In this document: piece after piece, positions 8,510 through 17,441 of the stretch
Layout: each line of letters begins with the position of its first letter
Numbering within the stretch: the stretch's first letter is position 1
Source of the DNA: Actinopolyspora mzabensis
GTDB taxonomy: Bacteria > Actinomycetota > Actinomycetes > Mycobacteriales > Pseudonocardiaceae
Length of the DNA stretch: 64,000 nt
Reading direction: 5' to 3'
Assembly (NCBI RefSeq): GCF_900101095.1
Contig: NZ_FNFM01000001.1
Location: forward strand, 124,001-188,000
Notes under the pieces: generated by a model
The model's input: only the letters and a program-made list of their open reading frames with translations
Database searches by the model: none
Told to the model about the DNA's origin: nothing
Position numbers and translations under genes: made by a program

Positions 8510-9043
8510 ATGAGCGGTCTCATTGTCCCTTCGGGGCAGGGACGAAAACTGATCACCAAGATGCAGGAAATCACTTTCAAGGCCACCGCGGCGGACGGCT
8601 CCGCCGTATCGTGCTTCGAGGTGATGGTGCCACCCGGTTTCGACGTCGGAGCGCACACCCACCAGCACTCGCAGGAGTTCTTCTACGTTTTGGAGGGGGA
8701 GCTGGACCTCCTGGCGTTCGAGCCGGTCACACGTACCGATGCGGACTGGCAGGACTGGGAGTCCACGGCGGGCGACCGCGTCGTCCGGGCCGGGCCGGGG
8801 AGCTGCATGTTCGTTCCATCCGGATGTCCGCACGCGTTCCGCAACGCCACCGCGGAGCCCGCCCGCATGCTGTTCCAGAGCTACCCCTCACCCGATCACG
8901 AGCACTACTTCGAGGAGATCTACGAGGTCTTCTCCGGGCGCTCCTCGGAACCGGACGCCGTGCAGAAGCTGCGCGAACGCTACGACATCGACCAGATCAC
9001 GCCGCTTCGTTTCGAACCACCCTCGACCTCGCACTCCCAGTGA
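8510..9043 (+). CDS. Cupin quinone-forming monooxygenase (MomA-like, THN to flaviolin)
   Basis: 177 residues with one cupin barrel. The first cupin motif is GAHTHQHSQEFFYVLEGE (metal-binding His and Glu) and the second includes PSGCPHAF. Cofactor-free or metal-dependent cupins of this kind, such as MomA, oxidise tetrahydroxynaphthalene to the quinone flaviolin beside RppA-type synthases (established for the family). A GAGGAAAG site five bases upstream fixes the ATG at 8510. It is first in the run of same-strand genes, and the aminotransferase follows after 34 bases. Confidence 0.85.
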   Translation: MSGLIVPSGQGRKLITKMQEITFKATAADGSAVSCFEVMVPPGFDVGAHTHQHSQEFFYVLEGELDLLAFEPVTRTDADWQDWESTAGDRVVRAGPGSCMFVPSGCPHAFRNATAEPARMLFQSYPSPDHEHYFEEIYEVFSGRSSEPDAVQKLRERYDIDQITPLRFEPPSTSHSQ

Positions 9044-9077
9044 GCGGCGAACACGATGTACAGCATGAGGTGCAGCG

Positions 9078-10232
9078 ATGGAGACGATTCCCCTGGTGCA
9101 GGCGAGCTTGGGCGAACAGGAGCTGGCAGCGGTCGCGGAGGTGTTCGCCTCGGGCTGGCCCGCGGGCCAGGGGCCGTGGGGGAAGGCACTGGAGGCCGAG
9201 CTGGCCGAGCGTTACGGCGTGGGTGACGCGGTCGCGCTGAGCAACTGTGGCGCCGCGCTCCACCTGTCCCTGCTCACACTGGGTGTGGCCCCTGGTGACG
9301 AGGTGATCGTGGCCGATTACACGTTCCCGGCCCCCGCGCACGCGGTGCGATACGTCGGTGCCGAACCGGTGTTCGCGGACGTGCGGGCGGATACCGGCAC
9401 CATCGATCCGAGGGCGGTCGCGGAGCTGGTCGGCCCGCGGACGGTGGGCGTGATCGCGGTGGACACGGTCGGATTACCCGCCGACTACACCGAGCTGCGT
9501 GCGATCACGGACCGACACGGACTGTTCCTCGTGGAGGACGCCGCGTGTGCCGTCGGCGCGACGTACCAAGGGCGTCAGGCGGGTGAGCTGGCGCCGCTGG
9601 CCTGTCTGTCGTTCCACGGCCGCAAGGGCGCCACCAGCGGTGAGGGTGGAGCGCTGCTCGCGGCCGATCCGGCGCACGGAGCCACCGCGCGGTTCCGGGC
9701 GTCCTTCGGTATCGGAAGTATCTTCGACCAGAGCAGGGTCGTCGGCCTGCCGGTGCCGGTGTTCGAGGAAATCGGTTACAACTACAAGCTGTCCGATATC
9801 GCCGCCGCGATCCTGCGGGTACAACTCGGGCGGATCGGTGAGCTGTTGGAGCGCCGCAGAGCCGTGGCGGCGCGCTACGAGGAACTTCTCGCCGACGAAG
9901 AACTCCTCACGGTGCCGTGGGTGCCGGAGGACCGCACGCACGCTTGGCAGTCCTACATGGTCAAGCTCGATCCGAGCGTGGACCGGGAGGGAGTCGCCGC
10001 CGACCTGCGTGCGCAGGGGATCGGTTGCGGTCACGGGACATGGGCGTGTCACCTGCAGCCCGTGTACGAGTCGAAGCGGTCCTGCCCGGTCTCGGCCGAT
10101 CTCTTCCACCGCAACCTCGCTGTTCCGATGCACGCCGAACTCACCGCGGATCAGGTGGAGCGGACGGTCGAGGTGCTGCGCGGTGCGCTTCGCGCGCACG
10201 CGCGTCCGCGAGGCGGTCGGCGGGTCGGTTAG
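9078..10232 (+). CDS. DegT/DnrJ/EryC1 family PLP aminotransferase (8-amino-flaviolin type)
   Basis: 384 residues, full length for the family. Motifs in order: GPWGKALE, ALSNCGAALHLSL, DYTFPAPAHAV, VEDAACAVGA (PLP ring Asp) and SFHGRKGATSGEGG with the Schiff-base Lys183. In furaquinocin- and naphterpin-type pathways an aminotransferase next to the THN synthase and cupin converts flaviolin to 8-amino-flaviolin. The neighbours here match that set, so this role is inferred rather than the sugar transamination usual for DegT. A rare TTA leucine codon occurs at 9474-9476. Confidence 0.85.
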   Translation: METIPLVQASLGEQELAAVAEVFASGWPAGQGPWGKALEAELAERYGVGDAVALSNCGAALHLSLLTLGVAPGDEVIVADYTFPAPAHAVRYVGAEPVFADVRADTGTIDPRAVAELVGPRTVGVIAVDTVGLPADYTELRAITDRHGLFLVEDAACAVGATYQGRQAGELAPLACLSFHGRKGATSGEGGALLAADPAHGATARFRASFGIGSIFDQSRVVGLPVPVFEEIGYNYKLSDIAAAILRVQLGRIGELLERRRAVAARYEELLADEELLTVPWVPEDRTHAWQSYMVKLDPSVDREGVAADLRAQGIGCGHGTWACHLQPVYESKRSCPVSADLFHRNLAVPMHAELTADQVERTVEVLRGALRAHARPRGGRRVG

Positions 10233-10431
10233 CGCGAAAGGGCGGCCGACCGGTGCCGGGCCGCGTTCGGCAGCGATTGTCGGTCTCAGCTGGTCACGGT
10301 ACCGCGGTGTCGCTGTGAACCATTCGCCGGTGGTTTTCCACGCGAGTCCGAACCACCGTCCCGTTCCCGATGCGCTGTCGGTGCTTGTCCCCATCCAACC
10401 GAAAAGTCGCGATCGATGCTTGGAGGAAGAA

Positions 10432-11331
10432 GTGTCGGAAACCGATGAGTTGACGAGGCTCTGCTCGGCCCTCGAAGAATCCGCCGGGTTGCTGGACATT
10501 CCCTGTTCCAGGGAGCGGATTCGGCCCGTCCTCGCCGCGTACGAGGACATGCTGTCGCAGGCCATGATCGCCTTCAGGGTGACCAGTGCCGAGGACGACG
10601 AGGGGGAGCTCGACTGCCGTGTCCTGTTCCGGAGAGACGTCGATCCGTACGGCATAGCTTCCTCGAAAGGGTTCATCGCGGCGGACGACCACCCCGTCGG
10701 TGAGCTGCTCTCGGATATTCAGCAGCGGTGCCCGGTCGACAGTTATGGTATCGATTTCGGGGTCGTGGACGGGTTCAAGAAGATCTGGGCGTTCTTTCCC
10801 GATGGTGACTTCCAGCCGCTCTCGCGGCTCGCGGAGATGCCGTCCATGCCCCGTGCGCTGACCGAGAACGCCGGTTTCTTCTTCCGTTACGGTCTGGAGG
10901 ACCGGGTGGGGCTGATCGGCATCGATTACCACGGCAGAACGGTGAACGTGTACTTCGGCAAGCTGCCGGACGAGTGTCTCGAGCCGGAGGCCATTCGTTC
11001 GATGCACCGGGAGATCGGGGTTCCGGAACCGAGTGATCAGATGCTGCAGCTCTGTGCGCAGTCCTTCGGCCTTTACTTCACTCTCAGCTGGGACTCCTGG
11101 AATATACAGCGAATTTCCTTCAGTTCCATAACGCAGGATCCGATGTCCTTTCCCGTGCGATTCGGGTCGAGGATCGAGGATTTTGTGAAGAACTTTCGGT
11201 ACGGTGTGGACGATCCCAAGATGGTCCATGCCGCCGTGAAATCGACCGGCGAGGAGTACTACAAGATCCAGGCGTACTACCGGTGGCGGCCGGCCACGGT
11301 GAATCTGACCTCGGCCGATTCCGGCGAGTAA
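10432..11331 (+). CDS. ABBA-type aromatic prenyltransferase (first copy)
   Basis: 299 residues, GTG start. Length and pattern fit the NphB/CloQ/Fur7 ABBA family: an N-terminal helix with ESAGLLDIPCSRERI, then alternating alpha and beta segments with KIWAFFP, GLIGIDYHGRTVNVYF and YFTLSWDSWNIQRI. These soluble enzymes attach DMAPP- or GPP-derived prenyl groups to phenolic rings, often without metal. A GGAGGA site at 10422-10427 fixes the start; the longer open frame overlapping the aminotransferase is spurious. A second copy lies at 15015, and the two proteins share their fold-defining motifs but are clearly diverged. Confidence 0.9.
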   Translation: MSETDELTRLCSALEESAGLLDIPCSRERIRPVLAAYEDMLSQAMIAFRVTSAEDDEGELDCRVLFRRDVDPYGIASSKGFIAADDHPVGELLSDIQQRCPVDSYGIDFGVVDGFKKIWAFFPDGDFQPLSRLAEMPSMPRALTENAGFFFRYGLEDRVGLIGIDYHGRTVNVYFGKLPDECLEPEAIRSMHREIGVPEPSDQMLQLCAQSFGLYFTLSWDSWNIQRISFSSITQDPMSFPVRFGSRIEDFVKNFRYGVDDPKMVHAAVKSTGEEYYKIQAYYRWRPATVNLTSADSGE

Positions 11332-11537
11332 GCCTCCTGGTGTGACTCCGCAGGTCACGCGCGCAGTGATGATCGCGGCGTGGACGGGAACCGCCCCGGC
11401 CCACGCACCCGGGGGAGCTGTCCGAGTGCTCGTTCCGGGTCCACCGCCCGCACCGCACCGGGCGCTTTTCGTGTCGGGTACGGGGTGCGGTGCCGACGTG
11501 CTCGGTGTCATTCGTTGCAGAAAGCAGGTGATCCGCC

Positions 11538-12086
11538 GTGGTTACTCGCGAATCACAGCTGGTGGAACTCGTGGACGAGGAGGGTGCTGCCACCGGTTCC
11601 TGTTCGGTCGCCGAGGCGCACACCGCGCCCGGCAGGCTGCATCGGGCGTTCTCGGTGCTGCTGCTGGACGATCTCGACCGCCTCATGCTCCAGCAGCGGG
11701 CCGCGGTGAAGAGCCGATTCGCACTGCGGTGGGCCAACGCCTGCTGCAGTCATCCGGCCCCGGGCCAGAGCGTGTTCGACGCCGCCGCCCAGCGGATGCG
11801 CGAGGAGATCGGAGTGGACGAGGTGACGCTGTACCAGGCCGGTGTACACCTCTACCGCGCCGAGGACCCGCGTACCGAACGGATCGAGCACGAGTACGAC
11901 CACGTCCTGGTCGGCCGGGTACCGGCGGATCCGCCGCTGCGGCTGGATTCGACCGAAGTGGCCGAGGTCCGCTGGGTGCGACCGGACCGGCTGCGTGCGG
12001 ACCTGGCCGCCAATCCGGACAGCTACGCCCCCTGGCTGAAAGGCGTGCTCACGGTGGCAACCGAGGGCTCCGATCAGCTGTCCTGA
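11538..12086 (+). CDS. idi: Isopentenyl-diphosphate isomerase type I
   Basis: 182 residues, GTG start, Nudix-fold type I enzyme. The active-site motif reads NACCSHP with Cys70 at the catalytic position, followed by the Nudix-like RMREEIGV and the metal-binding segment IEHEYDHV. It interconverts IPP and DMAPP in the cytoplasm. Here it would raise DMAPP for the two neighbouring prenyltransferases. No mevalonate-pathway gene or prenyl diphosphate synthase is in the window, so precursors must come from elsewhere (MEP pathway assumed). Confidence 0.93.
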   Translation: MVTRESQLVELVDEEGAATGSCSVAEAHTAPGRLHRAFSVLLLDDLDRLMLQQRAAVKSRFALRWANACCSHPAPGQSVFDAAAQRMREEIGVDEVTLYQAGVHLYRAEDPRTERIEHEYDHVLVGRVPADPPLRLDSTEVAEVRWVRPDRLRADLAANPDSYAPWLKGVLTVATEGSDQLS

Positions 12087-12161
12087 GCCGCCGTGCTCCT
12101 TCCCGGCGCAGGTCGGTGACGATCCGCGGGTTTGCCGAGCACCGTAAAGGAGACAGTCACG

Positions 12162-13751
12162 ATGCAGGACTCCGTAATCCACAAGTCGATTCGCAAGCAC
12201 GGCCTTCAGCTCGGCATGGTGCCGCAGTGGGCCGTGGCCAGGAACAGCTCGACGGAACTCGACGTCGACCACGAGCTCGACGCCCTCCCGGAAGTGGGAC
12301 GGCGCCTGACCGTGTCCGAGTTGGCCGAGCACGTGGACGACCTCGCCGGGCGGCTGTGGGCGGCCGGGATACGCCCCGAGGAGTACGTGGCGATCCACAA
12401 GACCGCCAACTTCGACATCTGGATGCTCGCCACCGCGGCCTCCCGGATCGGAGCGGTTCCCGTGCTGTTGTCACCGGCGCTGGACGGTGCGACCGTGGGT
12501 GCCCTGCTCGGTCGGCTGGACCGACCACACCTGCTCAGCGACGCGCACAAGCTCGACGCGATGGCGGAAGTCCCGCTGCGGGAGCTGACCGAACAGGTGA
12601 TCACAGTGGCCGGGCACTCGTCGGACGCGGTATCGCTCGGCGAACTCGCCGGTTCCTCGCGAGTGCGCCCGGTGCTCAAGGAACCGGACGAGCCCGCGAT
12701 GATCACCCACACTTCCGGGACCACCGGGATACCCAAACTCATAGTGCACACGCCCCGGAGCATGGGAACCAGGCTTCGGCCGCAGTGGTGGCTGCTCTCG
12801 TTGCTGCGGAAACGGGAGACAGTCGCGATCAACGTTCCCTACGTGCACTCCCGGACGTTCGCTGCGATGTCCTTGGTGCTGCTGAAGGCGATGCCGGTGC
12901 TGCTGATGAACGAGCCCGAGCCCGAAGAAGCAGCCGAACTGTTCGTGAAGCACCGGCCGGGGCTGATCGAAGCTCTGCCCAACACGCTCATGGCGTGGGA
13001 AAAACTCACCGAGGACCCTCGGCGACCGTTCGCGTCGATAAGATACTTCAGCAGCACGTTCGACGCGATACATCCCAGAACGATCAGCCACATTCTCGAG
13101 TCGTCCAAGCGGTTCGCGCCGCTGTTCTTCCAGATCTACGGGCAGAGCGAGGTGGGGCCCGCCGTCGGTCGGCCGTACTTCCGTGGCCACGCCCACCGAG
13201 CGAACGGGCGCTGCGTCGGTTGGACGATGCCGGGCTGCGCGAGGGTCCGCGTGGTGAGCAGGAACGGCGAACGGCCGTCGCGGAACAACCCCGGATACAT
13301 CGAGGTGGCTTGGTCGGGACTGGCGAAGACGTACCTGGGTGAGCAGGAAAGATACGACACCAACCGCTACGGGGCTTGGTGGCGCACCGGCGACATCGGT
13401 TACCGAACCAAGTTCGGCTGTCTGCACATGTTCGACCGGGAGATCGACATGATCCACGGCGTGCGCAGCACCCTGGAGGTCGAGGATCTCGTGTTGAACA
13501 GGATGGACGAGCTGGGCGAACTCGTCGTGGTGCGGGGCTCGAACTCCGAGCCGATCCCCGTGCTCTGCACGAACGACGACCAACCACTGGACCGGGACCG
13601 CTGGTACGCGGCCGTCGCGGATTTGCCGCAACTGGCCGAACCGGTCCAGATTCCGGAGGCCGAACTACCCCGGACAGCCACGTTGAAGGTGCAACGTGTC
13701 GAACTGTCCCGCCGACTCCAGGAACGAACACAAGGCGCGCCGGATGTGTGA
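12162..13751 (+). CDS. AMP-forming ligase (ANL superfamily), possibly diazotization/deamination type
   Basis: 529 residues. ANL core motifs: TSGTTGIPK (184-192), YGQSE, TGDIGY and a C-terminal Lys509 in TLKVQR. An AAGGAGA site supports the ATG at 12162. No carrier protein is adjacent. In cremeomycin biosynthesis an ANL enzyme (CreM) helps convert an arylamine plus nitrite to a diazo group, and furaquinocin biosynthesis is reported to remove the amino group of amino-flaviolin reductively. The position beside the aminotransferase makes such a role attractive. Plain acyl-CoA or acyl-adenylate formation remains an alternative. Confidence 0.8.
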   Translation: MQDSVIHKSIRKHGLQLGMVPQWAVARNSSTELDVDHELDALPEVGRRLTVSELAEHVDDLAGRLWAAGIRPEEYVAIHKTANFDIWMLATAASRIGAVPVLLSPALDGATVGALLGRLDRPHLLSDAHKLDAMAEVPLRELTEQVITVAGHSSDAVSLGELAGSSRVRPVLKEPDEPAMITHTSGTTGIPKLIVHTPRSMGTRLRPQWWLLSLLRKRETVAINVPYVHSRTFAAMSLVLLKAMPVLLMNEPEPEEAAELFVKHRPGLIEALPNTLMAWEKLTEDPRRPFASIRYFSSTFDAIHPRTISHILESSKRFAPLFFQIYGQSEVGPAVGRPYFRGHAHRANGRCVGWTMPGCARVRVVSRNGERPSRNNPGYIEVAWSGLAKTYLGEQERYDTNRYGAWWRTGDIGYRTKFGCLHMFDREIDMIHGVRSTLEVEDLVLNRMDELGELVVVRGSNSEPIPVLCTNDDQPLDRDRWYAAVADLPQLAEPVQIPEAELPRTATLKVQRVELSRRLQERTQGAPDV

Positions 13752-13796
13752 TCGAACCAGCCGGCCAGGGCGAGAGACGCGAAACGGAGCGATCCA

Positions 13797-14867
13797 ATGA
13801 CACCGGAAGCCACGCTCGCGCGGTTGCGCGAGTACATGGTGGGACCCACACGGCTCATGACCCTGCTCTCCTGCTTCGAGCTCGGCATCATCGACGCCCT
13901 TCGGGAGCGGCCCGGTATGACCTCGGCCGAACTCGGTGAGGTGGCCGGTACCAAACCGGATGCTGTCGAACAGCTCCTACATCTGATGATCAAGGAGGGC
14001 TTCGTCGCGTACGACGGGGAATCCGGTGGTTACGCTCTCGATGCGCTGGCAAAAGTGGCCGAGAGAGATCTCCGGCGGGCGCTCTCCTACATGAACATGA
14101 TCAAGGTGGTAGCGCTCAGGCAACTGTTCCATCTCCCCGAGAGCGCTCGGAACGGAATGCCCGTCGGACTCGAAGAGCTCTACGGACACGAGGGGACACT
14201 TTACGACGCGGTGGCAGAGCACGGTGACCTGCGCGAGGCGTGGGCGCCGTTGATGGACACCGTCACCGCCAACATCGACCCCTGGTACTTCGCCAACGTC
14301 GACATACCTTCCGACTCACGGGTACTGGACCTCGCGGGAAACACCGGTATCGGGGCGATCCACACCCACCGGATGAAGGCGTCTCCCGGGGTTCGTGTGA
14401 CGACCTTCGACCTGCCGGAGAAGGAGAAGGAGTGCCTGGAGAACTTCAGAAAGCATGATCTCGAGGAGCACTGCTCGTTCATCGGTGGTGACGTCTTCGA
14501 TGAGGTTCCCGAGGGCTTCGACGTGGTCCTGATCAAGCACTTCCTGGACATGTTCGACAAGGAGGACGTGTTCAAGATCCTCGAAAGGGTCAACAGCTCG
14601 CTCGAACCCGGTGGCCGGGTCAATATCCTGGTTCCGGTGTACCCGGAGGACATGACCGAATCCGACAACTACAACGTCGACTTCTTCCCGGCGTTCTTCA
14701 TCGGGTGCACCATGGGGCAGGGCGGTCCGCAGCAGATGTCCACCTACCGGAAATGGCTGGAAGAGTGCGGTTTCGAGGTGACGAAGACGATTACGAAGGA
14801 TCCCGCCGACATACCCCCGGACGTAATCCCCCGGCAGGGGATCCTGTGCGCCAGGAAGACCGAATGA
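13797..14867 (+). CDS. SAM-dependent methyltransferase with winged-helix dimerisation domain
   Basis: 356 residues, typical for the COMT/hydroxyneurosporene-type class. Residues 1-90 are the dimerisation winged helix (LMTLLSCFELGIIDALRE, then ELGEVAGTKPDAVEQLL). The SAM-binding loop reads VLDLAGNTGIG, a variant of the usual DxGGGxG, followed by the acidic TFDLPE and the catalytic-region VVLIKHFLDMF and EPGGRV. It starts 45 bases after the ligase gene. It likely O- or C-methylates the naphthoquinone core or its prenylated product; which atom cannot be read. Confidence 0.88.
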   Translation: MTPEATLARLREYMVGPTRLMTLLSCFELGIIDALRERPGMTSAELGEVAGTKPDAVEQLLHLMIKEGFVAYDGESGGYALDALAKVAERDLRRALSYMNMIKVVALRQLFHLPESARNGMPVGLEELYGHEGTLYDAVAEHGDLREAWAPLMDTVTANIDPWYFANVDIPSDSRVLDLAGNTGIGAIHTHRMKASPGVRVTTFDLPEKEKECLENFRKHDLEEHCSFIGGDVFDEVPEGFDVVLIKHFLDMFDKEDVFKILERVNSSLEPGGRVNILVPVYPEDMTESDNYNVDFFPAFFIGCTMGQGGPQQMSTYRKWLEECGFEVTKTITKDPADIPPDVIPRQGILCARKTE

Positions 14868-15014
14868 TCCCCTCGGGGACCCGAGCCTTCGAGGAACCGC
14901 CACAGCTCACCGCGGCGGAGTTCGGAAAAACCGCGAGCGGATGCCGCGATCGTGGGGAACATCGGGAGACGGATTGCCGGTCAAGAACCGGTCTGCCCGG
15001 CGAGTGGAGGACGA

Positions 15015-15941
15015 GTGTCCGGAGACGCTGATTCGAAAAAAGACGTGTACTCGGCGATCGAAAAATCGGCGGGGCTGATGAACGCGCCTTGTTCGCGGCA
15101 CAAGGTGGGGCCGGTCCTGGACGCTTTCGGTGACGACCTCGGTGAGGCCGGGATCGTTTTCAGCGTGCAGACGGGCGAGCAGCACGCGGGTGAGCTCGAC
15201 TACACCATCACGGTTCCGGCCACCGGAGACGATCCTTACACGCTGGCGCTGTCGAACGGACTTCTGGCGGAAACCGAGCACCCCGTGGGTGCCCTGCTCT
15301 CGGACATCCGTGCGCGATGCCGAATCAGTGAGTACTTCATCGACTGCGGAGTCGCCGGTGGGTTCAACAAGGCATACGCACATTTCCCGCACGATCCGCA
15401 GAGTGTGACGCGGCTCGCCGAGCTCCCGTCCATGCCGAGTGCTCTGGCCGACAACTCGGACTTCTTCGCACGCCACGGGTTGGAACAGGTGGCGATGGCG
15501 GGGATAGACTACGGCAAGGAATCGGTAAATCTGTACTTTGCCCAACTCTCCGAGGGCAGCCTCGAGCGGAGCAACATCCTGTCGATGCTTCGTGCGAGCG
15601 GTCTGCCGGAGCCCGCTGGGCAGCTGCTGAACTTCGCCAGGGGGGCCTTCAGGATTTATGTCACCCTGACCTGGGACTCTTCGGCGGTGAAGCGGATAGC
15701 CTTCGCATCGCGGATGGGCCAGGAGGAGATGGAAGCGGCGCTGTCGGAATTTCCCGTTCGGGTGAGTCCGGAGATCGAGCGGTTCGTGCGGAACGCTCCG
15801 CACACCTATTCCGGCGATCGGCTGCGAATTCTGGCCGTCAAGTCCGCTCCCGAGGGCGAGTACCTCAACTTCGGTTCCTACTATCAGATCTCTCCGCTGG
15901 TGCGGAATTTGCTGGCCGCGTCCGACGACGAACGGAGTTGA
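15015..15941 (+). CDS. ABBA-type aromatic prenyltransferase (second copy)
   Basis: 308 residues, GTG start chosen because GGAGGAC lies at 15006-15012. It parallels the first copy: EKSAGLMNAPCSRHKV matches ESAGLLDIPCSRERI, and AGIDYGKESVNLYF matches IGIDYHGRTVNVYF, with RLAELPSMPSAL against RLAEMPSMPRAL. The pair probably arose by duplication followed by divergence, which suggests two different prenylation steps or substrates. Soluble, cytoplasmic. The prenyl donor length cannot be judged by eye. Confidence 0.9.
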   Translation: MSGDADSKKDVYSAIEKSAGLMNAPCSRHKVGPVLDAFGDDLGEAGIVFSVQTGEQHAGELDYTITVPATGDDPYTLALSNGLLAETEHPVGALLSDIRARCRISEYFIDCGVAGGFNKAYAHFPHDPQSVTRLAELPSMPSALADNSDFFARHGLEQVAMAGIDYGKESVNLYFAQLSEGSLERSNILSMLRASGLPEPAGQLLNFARGAFRIYVTLTWDSSAVKRIAFASRMGQEEMEAALSEFPVRVSPEIERFVRNAPHTYSGDRLRILAVKSAPEGEYLNFGSYYQISPLVRNLLAASDDERS

Positions 15942-16403
15942 CCTCCCAACGGCCGGGAGGGGGAACACGGAACCGGGGCGCGAGCCCCGGAAGCCGACTC
16001 CGATCGAGTGGCTGACTCCCCTCGTCGGGGCGCACGTGGTTTCCGCCGCGCCCATTTCCCGCGAAGTAGGGAACGGGATCCGCCGGTGTTAGTGGGCGTC
16101 GGAACAACGAGTGGACACCGGTACACCGCCCACTTCGATACCGTGGAAGCCGATCGACCGATATCGGGCCTCGCATGTCGGGAAGACGGTCACTATCCAG
16201 TTTATCGAGCTGCTTCCGGTGCGGAGTTGTCGACAAGGCACCGGAGATATCGACTCAGCGGGTTGTCTCGGACAGTCTTGGAATCACGGACCCGTCGAGT
16301 TGTGGCAGGATCGGAGAGTGACACCTGTTACGCGACTACGCCGTGACGAGCATCGCTTCGTCGGCAACCGGTGGTCGCCCGTGAATTTAGGGAGAGAAAC
16401 CTT
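15942..16403. other. Non-coding stretch between prenyltransferase and DoxX-like gene
   Basis: About 460 bases with only weak overlapping frames. I find no family resemblance and no remnant I can identify. Confidence 0.5.
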
Positions 16404-16787
16404 ATGAATCTGGCTCTATGGATCGTTGCCGGATTGTTGGCCGTCGTCATGCTGGTCGGTGGTACCACCAAGATGTTCGTGCCGAAGGAGAAGTTGGGTG
16501 CGACCGCCCACGGTGGATGGACCAACGACTACGGTGACGGCTTCGTCAAGACCCTCGGAGCCCTGGAGTTCCTCGCTGCTATCGGTATCATTCTGCCCGC
16601 TGTGGTCGATATCGCACCAATCATGGTGCCCGTGACCGCAGTTTGCTGGGTGCTGCTGATGATCGGCGCGATGATCACGCATCTCCGTCGTCACGAGAAG
16701 TTGCCCGTCGTCGCGAACCTGATCTATCTGGCCATGGCCGTCTTCGTGGCATGGGGACGATTCGGTCCCGAGTCCTTCACCGGTTGA
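16404..16787 (+). CDS. DoxX-like small membrane protein
   Basis: 127 residues. Four hydrophobic segments (about 3-20, 50-68, 72-90, 105-122) and the early motif GGTTKMF fit the DoxX/DoxD-like family. GGGAGAG at 16390-16396 supports the ATG at 16404. Family members are linked to quinone or thiol redox in membranes. Its presence inside a naphthoquinone cluster suggests it handles quinone redox or product tolerance, but this is inference. Confidence 0.8.
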   Translation: MNLALWIVAGLLAVVMLVGGTTKMFVPKEKLGATAHGGWTNDYGDGFVKTLGALEFLAAIGIILPAVVDIAPIMVPVTAVCWVLLMIGAMITHLRRHEKLPVVANLIYLAMAVFVAWGRFGPESFTG

Positions 16788-17441
16788 TCCGGTCGGTTTC
16801 GGCTACCACAGAGGACCGGTCGACGGGTAGTGGAGAGACTCGTGAACATCGGCCCGACCGCCACGAAATCTCCGGTTCCCGCGGGTGGGTTCCAGCCACC
16901 GATACCGCGGTTGTGGCAACCCCGCCTCGCACGACTGGTCCTCGCCCCGGCAGCAGGGCCGAATGCCGCTGAACCGGCCTGCCGGGGCGATTTCGGACGG
17001 AAATCTCCGTCGCGAACCGCGTGTGCCTCGTCGTGATGGTCGAGTGTGGCGTCGACCCGCGCTCGTGGGCCGCCCTCGACTCCGATCCCGTTCGGCGCGT
17101 GATGTTTCCCCGAATTTCGTCGCTCGGGCTTGTAACCGTATCTTTCTCGCCGTACAATTAATCTCGCGAAAGGCGGCATCCTCCTCGGTGGACGCTTTTC
17201 GTCGTGTTGTTTTCGCCCTTTGTTCCACGTTTGCGAACCACGAATGATCGCTCGATTCCGTATCGGGTGATGCTCACTCGTCCCCAGAAAAGAATTCAGG
17301 AGCTGGGCGGGGTAGGCGTTCCCGTCCACGCAGCCACGCGGAAACACGTTACAGCTCATCCTGCTCCGGTCGGTACTAGCGAAATCGCAGCGAAGGACAT
17401 CACCAATCACGGGCAGAATCACCAGAAAGTAAGTTCCATAA
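16788..17441. other. Long leader region upstream of the type III PKS
   Basis: About 650 bases without a recognisable gene. GC falls after 17100. A good sigma-70-like promoter is found at 17130-17158, leaving a leader of roughly 275 bases before the PKS start. No further element is recognised. Confidence 0.5.
17130..17158 (+). promoter_or_regulatory. Candidate promoter for the type III PKS / haloperoxidase unit
   Basis: TTGTAA (17130-17135), a 17-base spacer, then TACAAT (17153-17158). Both hexamers are close to the sigma-70 consensus, and the site points at the PKS gene 284 bases downstream. Confidence 0.5.

Noticed and set aside
9499-10431. Long open extension of the first prenyltransferase frame over the aminotransferase gene
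   Set aside because: It overlaps the well-supported aminotransferase in another frame, and the ribosome site at 10422-10427 marks the GTG at 10432 as the start.
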